Below are positions 43,121 to 51,011 of a stretch of DNA of 57,924 nt, one piece after another. The notes under the pieces are model-generated. The model ran no database searches and had not been told where the DNA came from. It was given only the letters and a program-made list of their open reading frames with translations. The DNA comes from an uncultured Bacteroidales bacterium (GTDB lineage Bacteria; Bacteroidota; Bacteroidia; Bacteroidales; WCHB1-69): contig ONQE01000026.1 of assembly GCA_900319925.1 (NCBI GenBank), positions 1 through 57,924 of the forward strand, written 5' to 3'. Positions within the stretch are counted from its first letter, which is position 1, and each line of letters starts with the position of its first letter. Made by a program: the position numbers and the translations under genes.

Positions 43121-46023
43121 TTCACCAGCGTCACCGATCCGGTGTACTCCTTATCGTCACCGTTGAGGTTGACCAAGCGGATGATGAAGATGTAGACACC
43201 CTCGGGGCACATCTGGCCGTATTTGTTGCGGCCGTCCCAGTAGTCGTAGGGATTGCGGGTGCTGAAAATGAGTACACCGCTACGGTCGAAGATCTGCATC
43301 GAGTATTGGTCGGGATCGACACCCTCGCCGCTCGGCGCGAAGGTCTCGTTGATGCCGTCACCGTCGGGGGTGAACGCGTTGGGGATGTAGAAGAAGTAGG
43401 GCACCTCGACAGAGACCCTGGCTTTGGTGGAGTCCACGCAGCCGACGGAGTCGGTGGCCGTCAGCGTGATCGTGTAATAACCCGAGTGGGTGTAGTCGTG
43501 GGTCACTTCGCTGACGTTCTCCACTTCGTTGACGTTGGAGAAGATGTCGCCAAAGTTCCATTTCAGATGGTATTCGGCGGGAGAGAGGTCGGTGCAGGTG
43601 ACCGTTCCGATGTTGTTCTCCACGTAGATTTCAGTTGGGTCGGCCATGAACGACGGTGTGGGCAGTGGCAGCACATGGACGGTGAAGGTGTCGATGACCG
43701 TACAGTTACCCTCCATTGTGGCGGAAACTGTGTAAAGGGTGGTGACCTGCGGGGTGACCGTGATGGTGGCGCCGTTCTGTCCGTTGCTCCAGTGGAAGGA
43801 GTTGGAGGTGGGGTGCGAGGCCGTCAGCGTGGCCGGATAGCCTTGGCATACGCTGTCGGTGCCAGAGATTTGCGGCAGTTCCAACTCCGTGATTTTCACT
43901 CGCACGGTGTCCTTGTTGTCGCAGCGGTTACTGAATGTCACCGTCAGTGTGTAGGTGGTGCTTTCCAGCGGGTTCACCGTGACGGTCGCTGTGGTATCGC
44001 CAGTGCTCCAGAGGTAGGATTCCGGAAGAATGTCGGAATAACCCGTGAAAGTGGCCGACAGGGTGGCCGGGTCGCCCGGACAGATGAAGTTGTTGCCGAT
44101 GGAGGAGGCGAGGTGCACCTGGGGAACCTTCACGAGAATGGTGGTGGTGTCCATCAGGGTGAAGTGCTGCCCGGAGGCGTTGGTGAACTGATAGACGGAA
44201 ATGTATTTGGTGACGGGCTCGTTGGGCTTACTGACCGTAATCATCTTTTCGGTACTGTAGGGCGTTCCCATGGTGTCGTTCACGAACCAGCGCAAGGTGC
44301 CCATTTCATCCAACGGTGTGACGGGGGTGAAACGCCAGGCTTCTTCGTCGGCAGTCCAGCTGGTCATGCCGCGTCCCGGTGCAAGCAGAATTTGCGAAGA
44401 GGTGTTGTTTTGCAATCCTACGATACCCTCATGATTGGAGTTGTTGGTGGAGGCACAGCAATCCCTGTGTTTGATATACACATCAATGATATTTGTGCCC
44501 TCATAAATCACCATTTGGTAGGTGTTATAGTTGCTCGGGCTACTATGATGTCCGAAAAGTCCGACATTCAGGTAGTTGAACACGAACGCGCGACAAGGAG
44601 GGCTGCCTAACACGCCGGTACGGACCGCACCCATCGTATTATAACAATACGTGTTGAAGTATCCGCAGTCGATATCCTCATAAACACCGTAAATACAGTT
44701 CTTGTACTTAAAGGGAATAGCGGAATACGGCGGGGAAGTAGGCGGTTGGGGATAAGCGTACTCGCAGAAGCCGGACTGCGGGTTCATGGAAATCAGTCCG
44801 TTGGTGCCAGGATAGACGGTGGTGTAAGGTTTCCCGAAGAAGGTGAAGGTAAAGGGTAGTTGCACGCCGCTCTGCCAGTGGTCGTCGGAGTTGGCACCGA
44901 TATTCGTTCCTTCTGTGAACTCGAAGATATGCGATTCGAAGGGAATCTGTTTCACGGAGTAGTCGCTGGTGTATTGTCCGGTGGCGATAACGCCGGCCTT
45001 GAGCAGGATGATGGGAATGTCGCAGTCCCAAAGAATGGTCTTGTTTTCCGGGTCGAAGATGTCCGCGTAGAGGGAGTCCACATCGTTGGTCACCGAAGGG
45101 CAGGCACTGCCGTCGGGACTTTCGAAGAGTTCGGGCACGCAGGAGATCTCCGCCGCCCAGCCGGGCTTCTGCATATCGCCGTTCGCGCCCTTATAGACAA
45201 AAGAGAGCGCATTGCCGGTGGAGAAAAAGACGGGCGGCTTGTTGCCGGTCGTTGCGTCGAGTGTGGAGGTGCAGAACTGGCCGATGAGCCGTTTGTCGGG
45301 GTCATGGTATTGACCGTCCCAAATCTGCATCACGCCGTTCACGGAGAACTGGGAGAATTCGCATTTGACGTGGGTGCCCGCAGGGGAAATGAAATCGGCG
45401 AAGATGTCCGAGGCATAACCTTGCGTGGTGTAGTTGTTTGCATCGACGGAAGCGATGTTGCCGTTCGGGCCACCGGAGTCGTAAAAATAGCAGCTGCACG
45501 TCAAGGCACTGATGGTATTGTAATATTGCGGCCACTCATAGACCTCCGGGGTGGTGGAGTAGGCATAAACCTTGGCATGCCAGCCAGCCTGCAACCCCGG
45601 AATGTGCGAATTGTTGGAGTGGAACACGAAGGTCATCATGCGGTCGGAGGCGAACACCTCGCCCGGACTTTGCACTAGGTTGTAAACTCCGTAGAGCGGT
45701 GCGTTGACATTTGGACCGTCGAAGATCCAAAGCGTGTCACCGTCGTCCATGGCGAACTCCTCAAACAGAACGTAGAGGATGGTGCCCGTCATGTTGGTAC
45801 GCAGAGTCATCGTGTCGCGAAGGTTTTCGGCGAAAAAACCGTTCGGGTCCTGGTTGGCTCCCGGCTGTTCGGGAGAGCCGCCCGGATCATAGAAGTCGCG
45901 CACTTGGTCGTCGATATCGGACACTAATGGGGTGGAACCCATGATAATATTCTGACCTATAGCGTTTTGTGAGATACAAAACAATACTGTCAACAGTAAG
46001 GCTGCAAATAGTTTTTTCCTCAT
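43117..46023 (-). CDS. Large secreted protein with CUB-like, Ig/PKD and type-B T9SS domains
   Basis: Starting at MRKKLFAALLLTVLFCISQN the protein has 968 aa and a signal peptide. Residues about 35-330 contain CUB-like units (WIFDGPNVNAPLYGVYNL, CSCYFYDSGGPNGN, MQIWDGQYHDPDKRLIGQF). A nidogen-like segment follows (SGVQLPFTFTFFGKPYTTVY, VYIKHRDCCASTNNSNHEG). Ig-like and PKD units come next (SYLWSTGDTTATVTV, FHWSNGQNGATITV, WNFGDIFSNVNEVENV). The C-terminus is a gliding-motility type-B sorting domain (IPNAFTPDGDGINETFAP, MQIFDRSGVLIFSTRN, CPEGVYIFIIRL). A surface binding role is inferred. It is probably monocistronic. Confidence 0.85.
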   Translation of the reverse strand: MRKKLFAALLLTVLFCISQNAIGQNIIMGSTPLVSDIDDQVRDFYDPGGSPEQPGANQDPNGFFAENLRDTMTLRTNMTGTILYVLFEEFAMDDGDTLWIFDGPNVNAPLYGVYNLVQSPGEVFASDRMMTFVFHSNNSHIPGLQAGWHAKVYAYSTTPEVYEWPQYYNTISALTCSCYFYDSGGPNGNIASVDANNYTTQGYASDIFADFISPAGTHVKCEFSQFSVNGVMQIWDGQYHDPDKRLIGQFCTSTLDATTGNKPPVFFSTGNALSFVYKGANGDMQKPGWAAEISCVPELFESPDGSACPSVTNDVDSLYADIFDPENKTILWDCDIPIILLKAGVIATGQYTSDYSVKQIPFESHIFEFTEGTNIGANSDDHWQSGVQLPFTFTFFGKPYTTVYPGTNGLISMNPQSGFCEYAYPQPPTSPPYSAIPFKYKNCIYGVYEDIDCGYFNTYCYNTMGAVRTGVLGSPPCRAFVFNYLNVGLFGHHSSPSNYNTYQMVIYEGTNIIDVYIKHRDCCASTNNSNHEGIVGLQNNTSSQILLAPGRGMTSWTADEEAWRFTPVTPLDEMGTLRWFVNDTMGTPYSTEKMITVSKPNEPVTKYISVYQFTNASGQHFTLMDTTTILVKVPQVHLASSIGNNFICPGDPATLSATFTGYSDILPESYLWSTGDTTATVTVNPLESTTYTLTVTFSNRCDNKDTVRVKITELELPQISGTDSVCQGYPATLTASHPTSNSFHWSNGQNGATITVTPQVTTLYTVSATMEGNCTVIDTFTVHVLPLPTPSFMADPTEIYVENNIGTVTCTDLSPAEYHLKWNFGDIFSNVNEVENVSEVTHDYTHSGYYTITLTATDSVGCVDSTKARVSVEVPYFFYIPNAFTPDGDGINETFAPSGEGVDPDQYSMQIFDRSGVLIFSTRNPYDYWDGRNKYGQMCPEGVYIFIIRLVNLNGDDKEYTGSVTLVK

Positions 46024-46088
46024 TGGCGTAGATTTTAACACGATAACGAAATGGGTGCGAATTTGTTGCAAAAAAAATGCGGGCTTGG

Positions 46089-46303
46089 TCACTTTCGGAC
46101 AACTTTTGTAGTGGCGTTGCCGGATTTCAGAAGATAAGTGCCTGCGGGCAGTCGGGGCCGCCGGAGTCGTAGAACAGGGCGTTGCAGGTTTCGACGGAGA
46201 TCAATGTGTCGCCTGATGGCCAGCAAACTGTCTGTGCAATAGTGGATTGGGTAGAGACCAAGGTGGCCATAAACAGGAAAAAGAGGATGTGATGGATTCG
46301 CAT
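46089..46303 (-). pseudogene. Decayed T9SS cargo gene (signal peptide and tail remain)
   Basis: From the ATG at 46303 a frame reads a signal peptide (MRIHHILFFLFMATLVSTQS) and the beginning of a CUB-like domain (CNALFYDSGGPDC, close to the neighbour's CSCYFYDSGGP) and then stops. In another frame the last 20 codons encode LPAGTYLLKSGNATTKVVRK, a typical end of a T9SS type-A domain. The middle of the gene has been lost and the two ends are out of frame. A -7 box is still present at 46324. Confidence 0.7.
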
Positions 46304-46323
46304 AATCGATATTTTTTAGACTG

Positions 46324-46331
46324 CAAAAATA
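46324..46331 (-). promoter_or_regulatory. -7 promoter element TATTTTTG of the decayed gene
   Basis: Exact consensus on the minus strand, 20 bp upstream of the former start codon. Confidence 0.5.
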
Positions 46332-46368
46332 AAAAAAATCAAGATGTCTTTTTATTTCAAAAAAAGTG

Positions 46369-46376
46369 TATTTTTG
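46369..46376 (+). promoter_or_regulatory. -7 promoter element TATTTTTG for tRNA-Pro
   Basis: Exact consensus 16 bp upstream of the tRNA 5' end. Confidence 0.6.
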
Positions 46377-46392
46377 CACCCGCAAAACGGAA

Positions 46393-46465
46393 CGGGGTGT
46401 GGCGCAGTTGGTAGCGCGCTACGTTCGGGACGTAGAGGCCGGAAGTTCGAGTCTTCTCACCCCGA
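46393..46465 (+). tRNA. tRNA-Pro (CGG)
   Basis: The acceptor strands CGGGGTG and CACCCCG pair fully; the D-arm is GCGCAGTTGGTAGCGC, the anticodon stem-loop CTACG-TTCGGGA-CGTAG gives anticodon CGG, and the T-arm is GGAAG-TTCGAGT-CTTCT. This agrees with bacterial proline tRNA(CGG), including the initial C. CCA is not encoded at the standard position. Confidence 0.92.
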
Positions 46466-46476
46466 CACCAACAAGG

Positions 46477-46511
46477 TAGAGACGCAAATTTATGCGTCTC
46501 TATTTTATTTT
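46477..46511 (+). terminator. Terminator after tRNA-Pro
   Basis: TAGAGACGCA and TGCGTCTCTA form a perfect 10-bp stem around AATTTA, followed by TTTTATTT. The GTAGAGACGC start recurs in the gap at 49258. Confidence 0.85.
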
Positions 46512-46555
46512 GCTTCTCCACTTTCGCTTTAAGTATTATAGTACATATAATAAAA

Positions 46556-46586
46556 CCACGGGGATTGTCAAAGACAGTCCCCGTGG
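46556..46586 (-). terminator. Terminator of the sodium-decarboxylase operon
   Basis: CCACGGGGA and TCCCCGTGG (9 bp) plus inner TGTC/GACA around AAA; on the minus strand it is followed by TTTTATTA. It lies 20 bp past the OadB-type gene stop. Confidence 0.8.
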
Positions 46587-46588
46587 CT

Positions 46589-46611
46589 TAACTACTAACT
46601 GATAACTAATA
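46589..46611. repeat. Short heptamer repeat (TAACTAC/TAACTGA/TAACTAA)
   Basis: Three 7-bp units overlap the stop codon of the OadB-type gene and lie next to its terminator. Confidence 0.45.
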
Positions 46612-47751
46612 CAGGAAGCTCAGCAAGATACCTGCTGCAACTGCGCTGCCGATGACGCCGGCCACGTTCGGACCCATGGCGTGCATGAGCAGGAAGTTGG
46701 TGCGGTCGTACTTCTGACCCTCCACCAGGGAGACGCGCGCCGCATCGGGCACGGCGGAGACGCCGGCGTTGCCGATGAGCGGGTTGATTTTGTTGTCGCC
46801 CTTGAGGAAGAGGTTGAAGAACTTCACGAACAGCACGCCGGAAGCGGTGGCGATCACGAAGGAGAAGGCACCCAGCACGAAGATGAGCACGGAAGCCGGA
46901 CGCAGGAAGTTGGTGGCCTGCGTGGAGGCACCGACGGTGAGACCGATGAGGATGGTCACGATGTCGACCAACGGACCGGAGGCGGTGTTAGCCAAACGTT
47001 TGGTCACGCCGCTCTCTTTCAGCAGGTTGCCGAAGAAGAGCATACCCAACAATGGCAGACCCGTGGGCACGAGGAAGGCGGTGAGCAGGATACACATCAT
47101 CGGGAAGAGCACTTTCTCGCGATGGCTGACGGCGCGGGGCGGTCTCATGCGGATGAGACGCTCCTGCGGGGTGGTCAGCGCGCGCATGATCGGGGGTTGG
47201 ATCACCGGGACCAAAGCCATATAAGAGTAGGCCGACACGGCGATGGCACCCATCATGCTCGGGGCCAACTTCGAGGAGATGAAGATGGCGGTAGGACCGT
47301 CAGCACCGCCGATGATACCGATAGCACCGGCCTCCATCGGGGAGAAACCGAGCAGCAAGGCGGTGATGTAGGCGGCGAAGATACCGAACTGGGCGGCCGC
47401 GCCGATCAGAATCAGCTTCGGGTTGGAAATCAGGGCCGAGAAGTCCGTCATCGCCCCGATGCCGAGGAAGATCAACGGCGGATAGAAGCCTTTGACCACA
47501 CCGAAATAGAGGTAGTTGAGCACGGCGCCGTTCTCATAGACACCCACTTGAAGGCCGTCGGTGAACGGGATGTTGCCGATGATGATGCCGAACCCGATGG
47601 GCACGAGCAGCAGCGGCTCATATTCCTTGATAATTCCCAAAGCTATGAACACCAGGCCGATGCATATCATGATGATATGCCCCCAGGTGCAGTTTCCGAA
47701 GCCGGAATAGCTCAGGAATTGCAATAATCCTTCTTTGAAAAATTCTAACAT
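46606..47751 (-). CDS. Sodium-translocating decarboxylase beta subunit
   Basis: The 381-aa protein is an integral membrane protein with about ten hydrophobic segments (IIMICIGLVFIALGII, ILIGAAAQFGIFAAYITALL, MLFFGNLL). It contains the conserved GIIGGADGPTAIFI (about 148-161), with the Asp that is essential for Na+ transport in OadB/MmdB/GcdB, and the SAVPDAARVS and MGPNVAGVIGSA segments of the family. It decarboxylates carboxybiotin and couples this to Na+ export. It is the last gene of the mmdA-oadG-carrier-beta operon. The substrate (methylmalonyl-CoA rather than oxaloacetate or glutaconyl-CoA) follows from the alpha subunit and is inferred. Confidence 0.92.
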   Translation of the reverse strand: MLEFFKEGLLQFLSYSGFGNCTWGHIIMICIGLVFIALGIIKEYEPLLLVPIGFGIIIGNIPFTDGLQVGVYENGAVLNYLYFGVVKGFYPPLIFLGIGAMTDFSALISNPKLILIGAAAQFGIFAAYITALLLGFSPMEAGAIGIIGGADGPTAIFISSKLAPSMMGAIAVSAYSYMALVPVIQPPIMRALTTPQERLIRMRPPRAVSHREKVLFPMMCILLTAFLVPTGLPLLGMLFFGNLLKESGVTKRLANTASGPLVDIVTILIGLTVGASTQATNFLRPASVLIFVLGAFSFVIATASGVLFVKFFNLFLKGDNKINPLIGNAGVSAVPDAARVSLVEGQKYDRTNFLLMHAMGPNVAGVIGSAVAAGILLSFLY

Positions 47752-47781
47752 AATCTCAATCTTTTATGATGATGAAATTCC

Positions 47782-48222
47782 TTATTCGAAAACCACGAGC
47801 ACCTGGCCTTCCATGACAGCGTCGCTCTTGCCGACCTTCACCTCTTTGATGACACCGTCGCGGTCCGCGTCGATGTTGTTCTCCATCTTCATGGCTTCGA
47901 GGAGGAGGAGGCGTTGGCCGACCTTCACGGCGTCGCCGGGGCGCACGAACACGTCGAGCACGGTGCCGGGCAGCGGGGATGTGAGGGTGCCGCCACCACC
48001 GGCGGGAGCGGCGGGAGCCACCTTCTGTGCCGGTGCTGCACCTTCAGCCTTGGGCGCGGGAGCCACTTTCACGACGGATTTCACCGTCTTGGGCTTCAGC
48101 TCCATGTCTAATTCCACTTTATAAGGCGTGCCGTTCACGGTCACGTCAATCATGTTGTCGTCTAATTCACCGACTTCAACGGCGTATTTATTTCCGTAAA
48201 TCTTAAAATTATAGGTTTTCAT
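47782..48222 (-). CDS. Biotin carboxyl-carrier subunit of the decarboxylase
   Basis: The 146-aa protein has a family-typical N-terminal domain (YNFKIYGNKYAVEVGELDDN), an Ala/Pro/Lys linker (about 54-77) and a biotinyl domain, TLTSPLPGTVLDVFVRPGD through LLLLEAMKMENNIDADRDG, with the biotinylated Lys112 in EAMKM. It shuttles the carboxyl group from the alpha subunit to the beta subunit. The gene lies 30 bp upstream of the beta-subunit gene and 24 bp downstream of the OadG-like gene. Confidence 0.95.
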   Translation of the reverse strand: MKTYNFKIYGNKYAVEVGELDDNMIDVTVNGTPYKVELDMELKPKTVKSVVKVAPAPKAEGAAPAQKVAPAAPAGGGGTLTSPLPGTVLDVFVRPGDAVKVGQRLLLLEAMKMENNIDADRDGVIKEVKVGKSDAVMEGQVLVVFE

Positions 48223-48246
48223 ATTCTTTATTTCTGATTTTGGTGA

Positions 48247-49230
48247 TTATCTTCTGGGATTTCTCTTCATAGTGAGTTCTTTTTGAGCCCATGGCGAATA
48301 GTGCTTGGAAGGCATGTTGATGGTGATGATTTCGCTCTCCTCGTCATGCATGCTGCCGAAATGGAGGTGCAGGGCCGTACCGATGGCGGCACAAGTCGGA
48401 CCGTCAACGATGTCGTCCTTCTCATCGCCAGCCTTTGCGGGCATCGCAGCGGCGGGCGTTGCAGCGGTCTTCGCTTTGGACTTTTGGGTGCTGCGGCGAC
48501 TCACATAGTTGAAAATCTTCAACATGATGTAGATCATGATGAGTGCCGTGAACACCACCGCCATGGAGATGATGGCCATGCCGATGCCGTAGGGGTCGTC
48601 GCGTTTGAGCTTGTCCTGTTTGGAGATTTTCGCGCCCGTCTCGTTGGAGGATGCCGGCGTGAACTCACCTAAATAGTCGAGTTCGCCTTCTTGACGTTTG
48701 CCCTGCTTGAAGGCTTTCGGGTCGCGCACACCGTCCAGCAGGTAGCCGTAGGTGCGGGAGGTGTCACGCAGCTCCACGGGGTATTCCACCAAGTCGAGCA
48801 GCTCTTTGCCGTTGGAGCTGATGAGGGCGATGTAGTGGGTCTTCGACTTCTCGGGTGAGAAACTGGCGTGGTAGGGACCGTACAGCGGGGAGTCGTCCAG
48901 ATAGAAAATCAGGAAGCTGCGCTGGGGCATGTACATTTTCTGGTCCGTGGGGATGCGGTACCAGCGGGCCGGGACTTCGCCGCCCTTCTTGCCGGCGGCG
49001 GCCAGACCCGTCGTGTCATCGGTGAGATAACAGCCGGTGATGTTGACCGTGTTGTAGGCGGTGTTGAAGATCTCCACCCACGGCACGTGACGGCCATACT
49101 CGTCGGCATAGTTATCCACGTTCTTGATCATCATCTCGTTGAGGCGAAGGTCGTGCACCGACTGCCCGAAGGTGGCGGTGACGGCGAACAGCGCGACAAC
49201 GGTGAAGATATATTTGTAAATCGATTTCAT
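48247..49230 (-). CDS. OadG-like subunit fused to an extracytoplasmic lamin-tail-like domain
   Basis: The 327-aa protein has a signal peptide (ATFGQ, 23), then residues about 25-185 that resemble a lamin-tail domain (LRLNEMMIKN, HVPWVEIFNTAYNTVNITG, CYLTDD, RSFLIFYLDDSP). A single membrane helix (about 214-243, GIGMAIISMAVVFTALIMI) and a basic/alanine-rich linker follow, as in the small OadG subunit, which is normally only 80-100 aa. The C-terminus (EESEIITINMPSKHYSPWA) matches nothing I know. Position inside the decarboxylase operon supports a stabilising gamma/delta-type role. Orientation puts the lamin-tail part outside the cytoplasm. Confidence 0.75.
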   Translation of the reverse strand: MKSIYKYIFTVVALFAVTATFGQSVHDLRLNEMMIKNVDNYADEYGRHVPWVEIFNTAYNTVNITGCYLTDDTTGLAAAGKKGGEVPARWYRIPTDQKMYMPQRSFLIFYLDDSPLYGPYHASFSPEKSKTHYIALISSNGKELLDLVEYPVELRDTSRTYGYLLDGVRDPKAFKQGKRQEGELDYLGEFTPASSNETGAKISKQDKLKRDDPYGIGMAIISMAVVFTALIMIYIMLKIFNYVSRRSTQKSKAKTAATPAAAMPAKAGDEKDDIVDGPTCAAIGTALHLHFGSMHDEESEIITINMPSKHYSPWAQKELTMKRNPRR

Positions 49231-49257
49231 AAATCTCTGAATTTTAGTTTTTATATT

Positions 49258-49312
49258 GTAGAGACGCGCCAGGGCACGACTCTACGGTTCGTTGCGACGC
49301 TTGGAAGCGTCG
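49258..49312. repeat. Palindromic elements in the mmdA-oadG gap
   Basis: GTAGAG and CTCTAC flank a degenerate GACGCGCC core, and a second stem CGACGCTT-GG-AAGCGTCG (49295-49312) follows. The first shares GTAGAGACGC with the tRNA-Pro terminator. They may be an intercistronic repeat or an mRNA stability element. Confidence 0.5.
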
Positions 49313-49319
49313 GCTCCTT

Positions 49320-50879
49320 TTACAACGGCAGGTTGTCGTGCTTCTTGGCCGGGTTCTCCAGACGTTTGTTACGCAGTGACTCGAGGGCGCGGATCACGCG
49401 GAAGCGAGTGTTACGCGGCTCGATGACGTCGTCGATGTAGCCGTATTGGGCAGCCACATACGGGTTGGAGAATTTCTGGCGGTATTCTTCGACCTTCTCG
49501 TCGAGGAATTTCTGACGCTCGCCGGCATCCTCGATTTTCTTCATCTGGGAGCCGTAGAGGATCTCCGCTGCGCCGCTGCCGCCCATGACGGCGATCTCGG
49601 CGGTCGGCCATGCGTAGTTCACATCGCCGCGCAGATGCTTGGAGCTCATCACGCAGTAGGCGCCGCCGTAGTCCTTGCGCAGGATGACGGTGACCTTCGG
49701 CACGGTGCACTCGCCGTAAGCGTAGAGCAGCTTCGCGCCGTGCAGGATGATGCCGCCGTACTCTTGGCCGGTGCCGGGCAGGAAGCCGGGAACATCGACC
49801 AACGTCACGATCGGGATGTTGAAGGCGTCGCAGAAACGGACGAAGCGGGCGCCCTTGCGGGAGGCGTTGATGTCGAGCACGCCGGCCATGCACTTGGGCT
49901 GGTTGGCCACGATACCCACACTCATGCCGTTGAAGCGGGCGAAACCGACGACGATGTTCTGGGCGTAGGTGGCGTGCACCTCCAAGAACTTGCCGTCATC
50001 GACGATGCCGCCGATCACGTCCTTCACATCGTAAGGATGGTTCGGGTTGTCGGGGATGATGGAGTTGAGGCTGTCCTCCAGACGGTTGATGGGATCCTCC
50101 GTGGGCTCGTACGGGGGCTCCTCCATATTGTTGGAGGGCAGGTAGCCGATGAGGTCGCGCAGCAGGGCGATACCGGTCTCCTCGTCCGAGACGGAGAACT
50201 GGGCCACGCCGGACTTGGTGGAGTGCACCGTCGCACCGCCGAGGGTCTCGGTGGTCACGTCCTCGCCGGTGACAGTCTTCACGACCTTCGGGCCGGTGAC
50301 GAACATATAGCTAGAGTTTTGGGCCATCATGATGAAGTCGGTGAGGGCCGGGGAATAGACCGCGCCGCCGGCACAGGGACCGAAGATGGCGGAGATTTGC
50401 GGCACCACGCCGGAAGCGAGGATGTTGCGTTGGAAAATCTCGGCATAGCCGGCCAAGCTGTTGACGCCTTCCTGGATACGGGCTCCGCCGGAGTCATTGA
50501 AGCCGATGACGGGCGCGCCGACCTTCATGGCCTGGTCCATCACCTTGCAGATCTTCGCGGCGAAGGTTTCGGAAAGGGAACCGCCGAACACGGTGAAATC
50601 CTGGGAGAAAACATAGACCAGACGGCCGTTCACTGTGCCGTAGCCGGTCACCACACCGTCGGAGAGGAACTTGTCCTTCTCGATGCCGAAGTTCACGCAG
50701 CGGTGGGTTACGAACATGTCGAACTCCTCAAAGCTGCCCTCGTCGAGGAACATCAGGATGCGCTCGCGCGCGGAATATTTACCCTTGGCGTGCTGTTTGT
50801 CAATCTTGTCTTGACCGCCGCCTAAACGAGCCTTCTCTCTTAAGGACAAAAGCTCGTTGATCTTGTCTTGCATTGCCAT
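49320..50879 (-). CDS. mmdA: Methylmalonyl-CoA decarboxylase / acyl-CoA carboxyltransferase alpha subunit
   Basis: The 519-aa protein is a carboxyltransferase of the PccB/MmdA type: [102 protein letters not shown] and [13 protein letters not shown]. It transfers CO2 between methylmalonyl-CoA or propionyl-CoA and biotin. With the membrane beta subunit, OadG-like subunit and carrier in the same operon, a Na+-pumping decarboxylase is most likely, although a propionyl-CoA carboxylase role cannot be excluded. It is the first gene; its promoter (50945) is divergent from that of gltX. Confidence 0.92.
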   Translation of the reverse strand: MAMQDKINELLSLREKARLGGGQDKIDKQHAKGKYSARERILMFLDEGSFEEFDMFVTHRCVNFGIEKDKFLSDGVVTGYGTVNGRLVYVFSQDFTVFGGSLSETFAAKICKVMDQAMKVGAPVIGFNDSGGARIQEGVNSLAGYAEIFQRNILASGVVPQISAIFGPCAGGAVYSPALTDFIMMAQNSSYMFVTGPKVVKTVTGEDVTTETLGGATVHSTKSGVAQFSVSDEETGIALLRDLIGYLPSNNMEEPPYEPTEDPINRLEDSLNSIIPDNPNHPYDVKDVIGGIVDDGKFLEVHATYAQNIVVGFARFNGMSVGIVANQPKCMAGVLDINASRKGARFVRFCDAFNIPIVTLVDVPGFLPGTGQEYGGIILHGAKLLYAYGECTVPKVTVILRKDYGGAYCVMSSKHLRGDVNYAWPTAEIAVMGGSGAAEILYGSQMKKIEDAGERQKFLDEKVEEYRQKFSNPYVAAQYGYIDDVIEPRNTRFRVIRALESLRNKRLENPAKKHDNLPL

Positions 50880-50944
50880 ATTTGACTGATATTTAATTTG
50901 TTATAAATTTATAATTACCCAAATTTCACACTATAATGAATTTG

Positions 50945-50986
50945 CGAAAGTACAATTTTTTTCAATGCAAAAATTGTGTACTTTTG
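50945..50986. promoter_or_regulatory. Divergent mmdA/gltX promoter palindrome
   Basis: TACTTTTG at 50979-50986 is a -7 box for gltX; on the minus strand TACTTTCG at 50952-50945 is a near match for mmdA. The two boxes sit on the arms of an imperfect palindrome (AAAGTACAATTTTT / AAAAATTGTGTACTTT). Confidence 0.55.
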
Positions 50987-51011
50987 CGCCCTTTTAAGAA
51001 AAAAACGTTTT

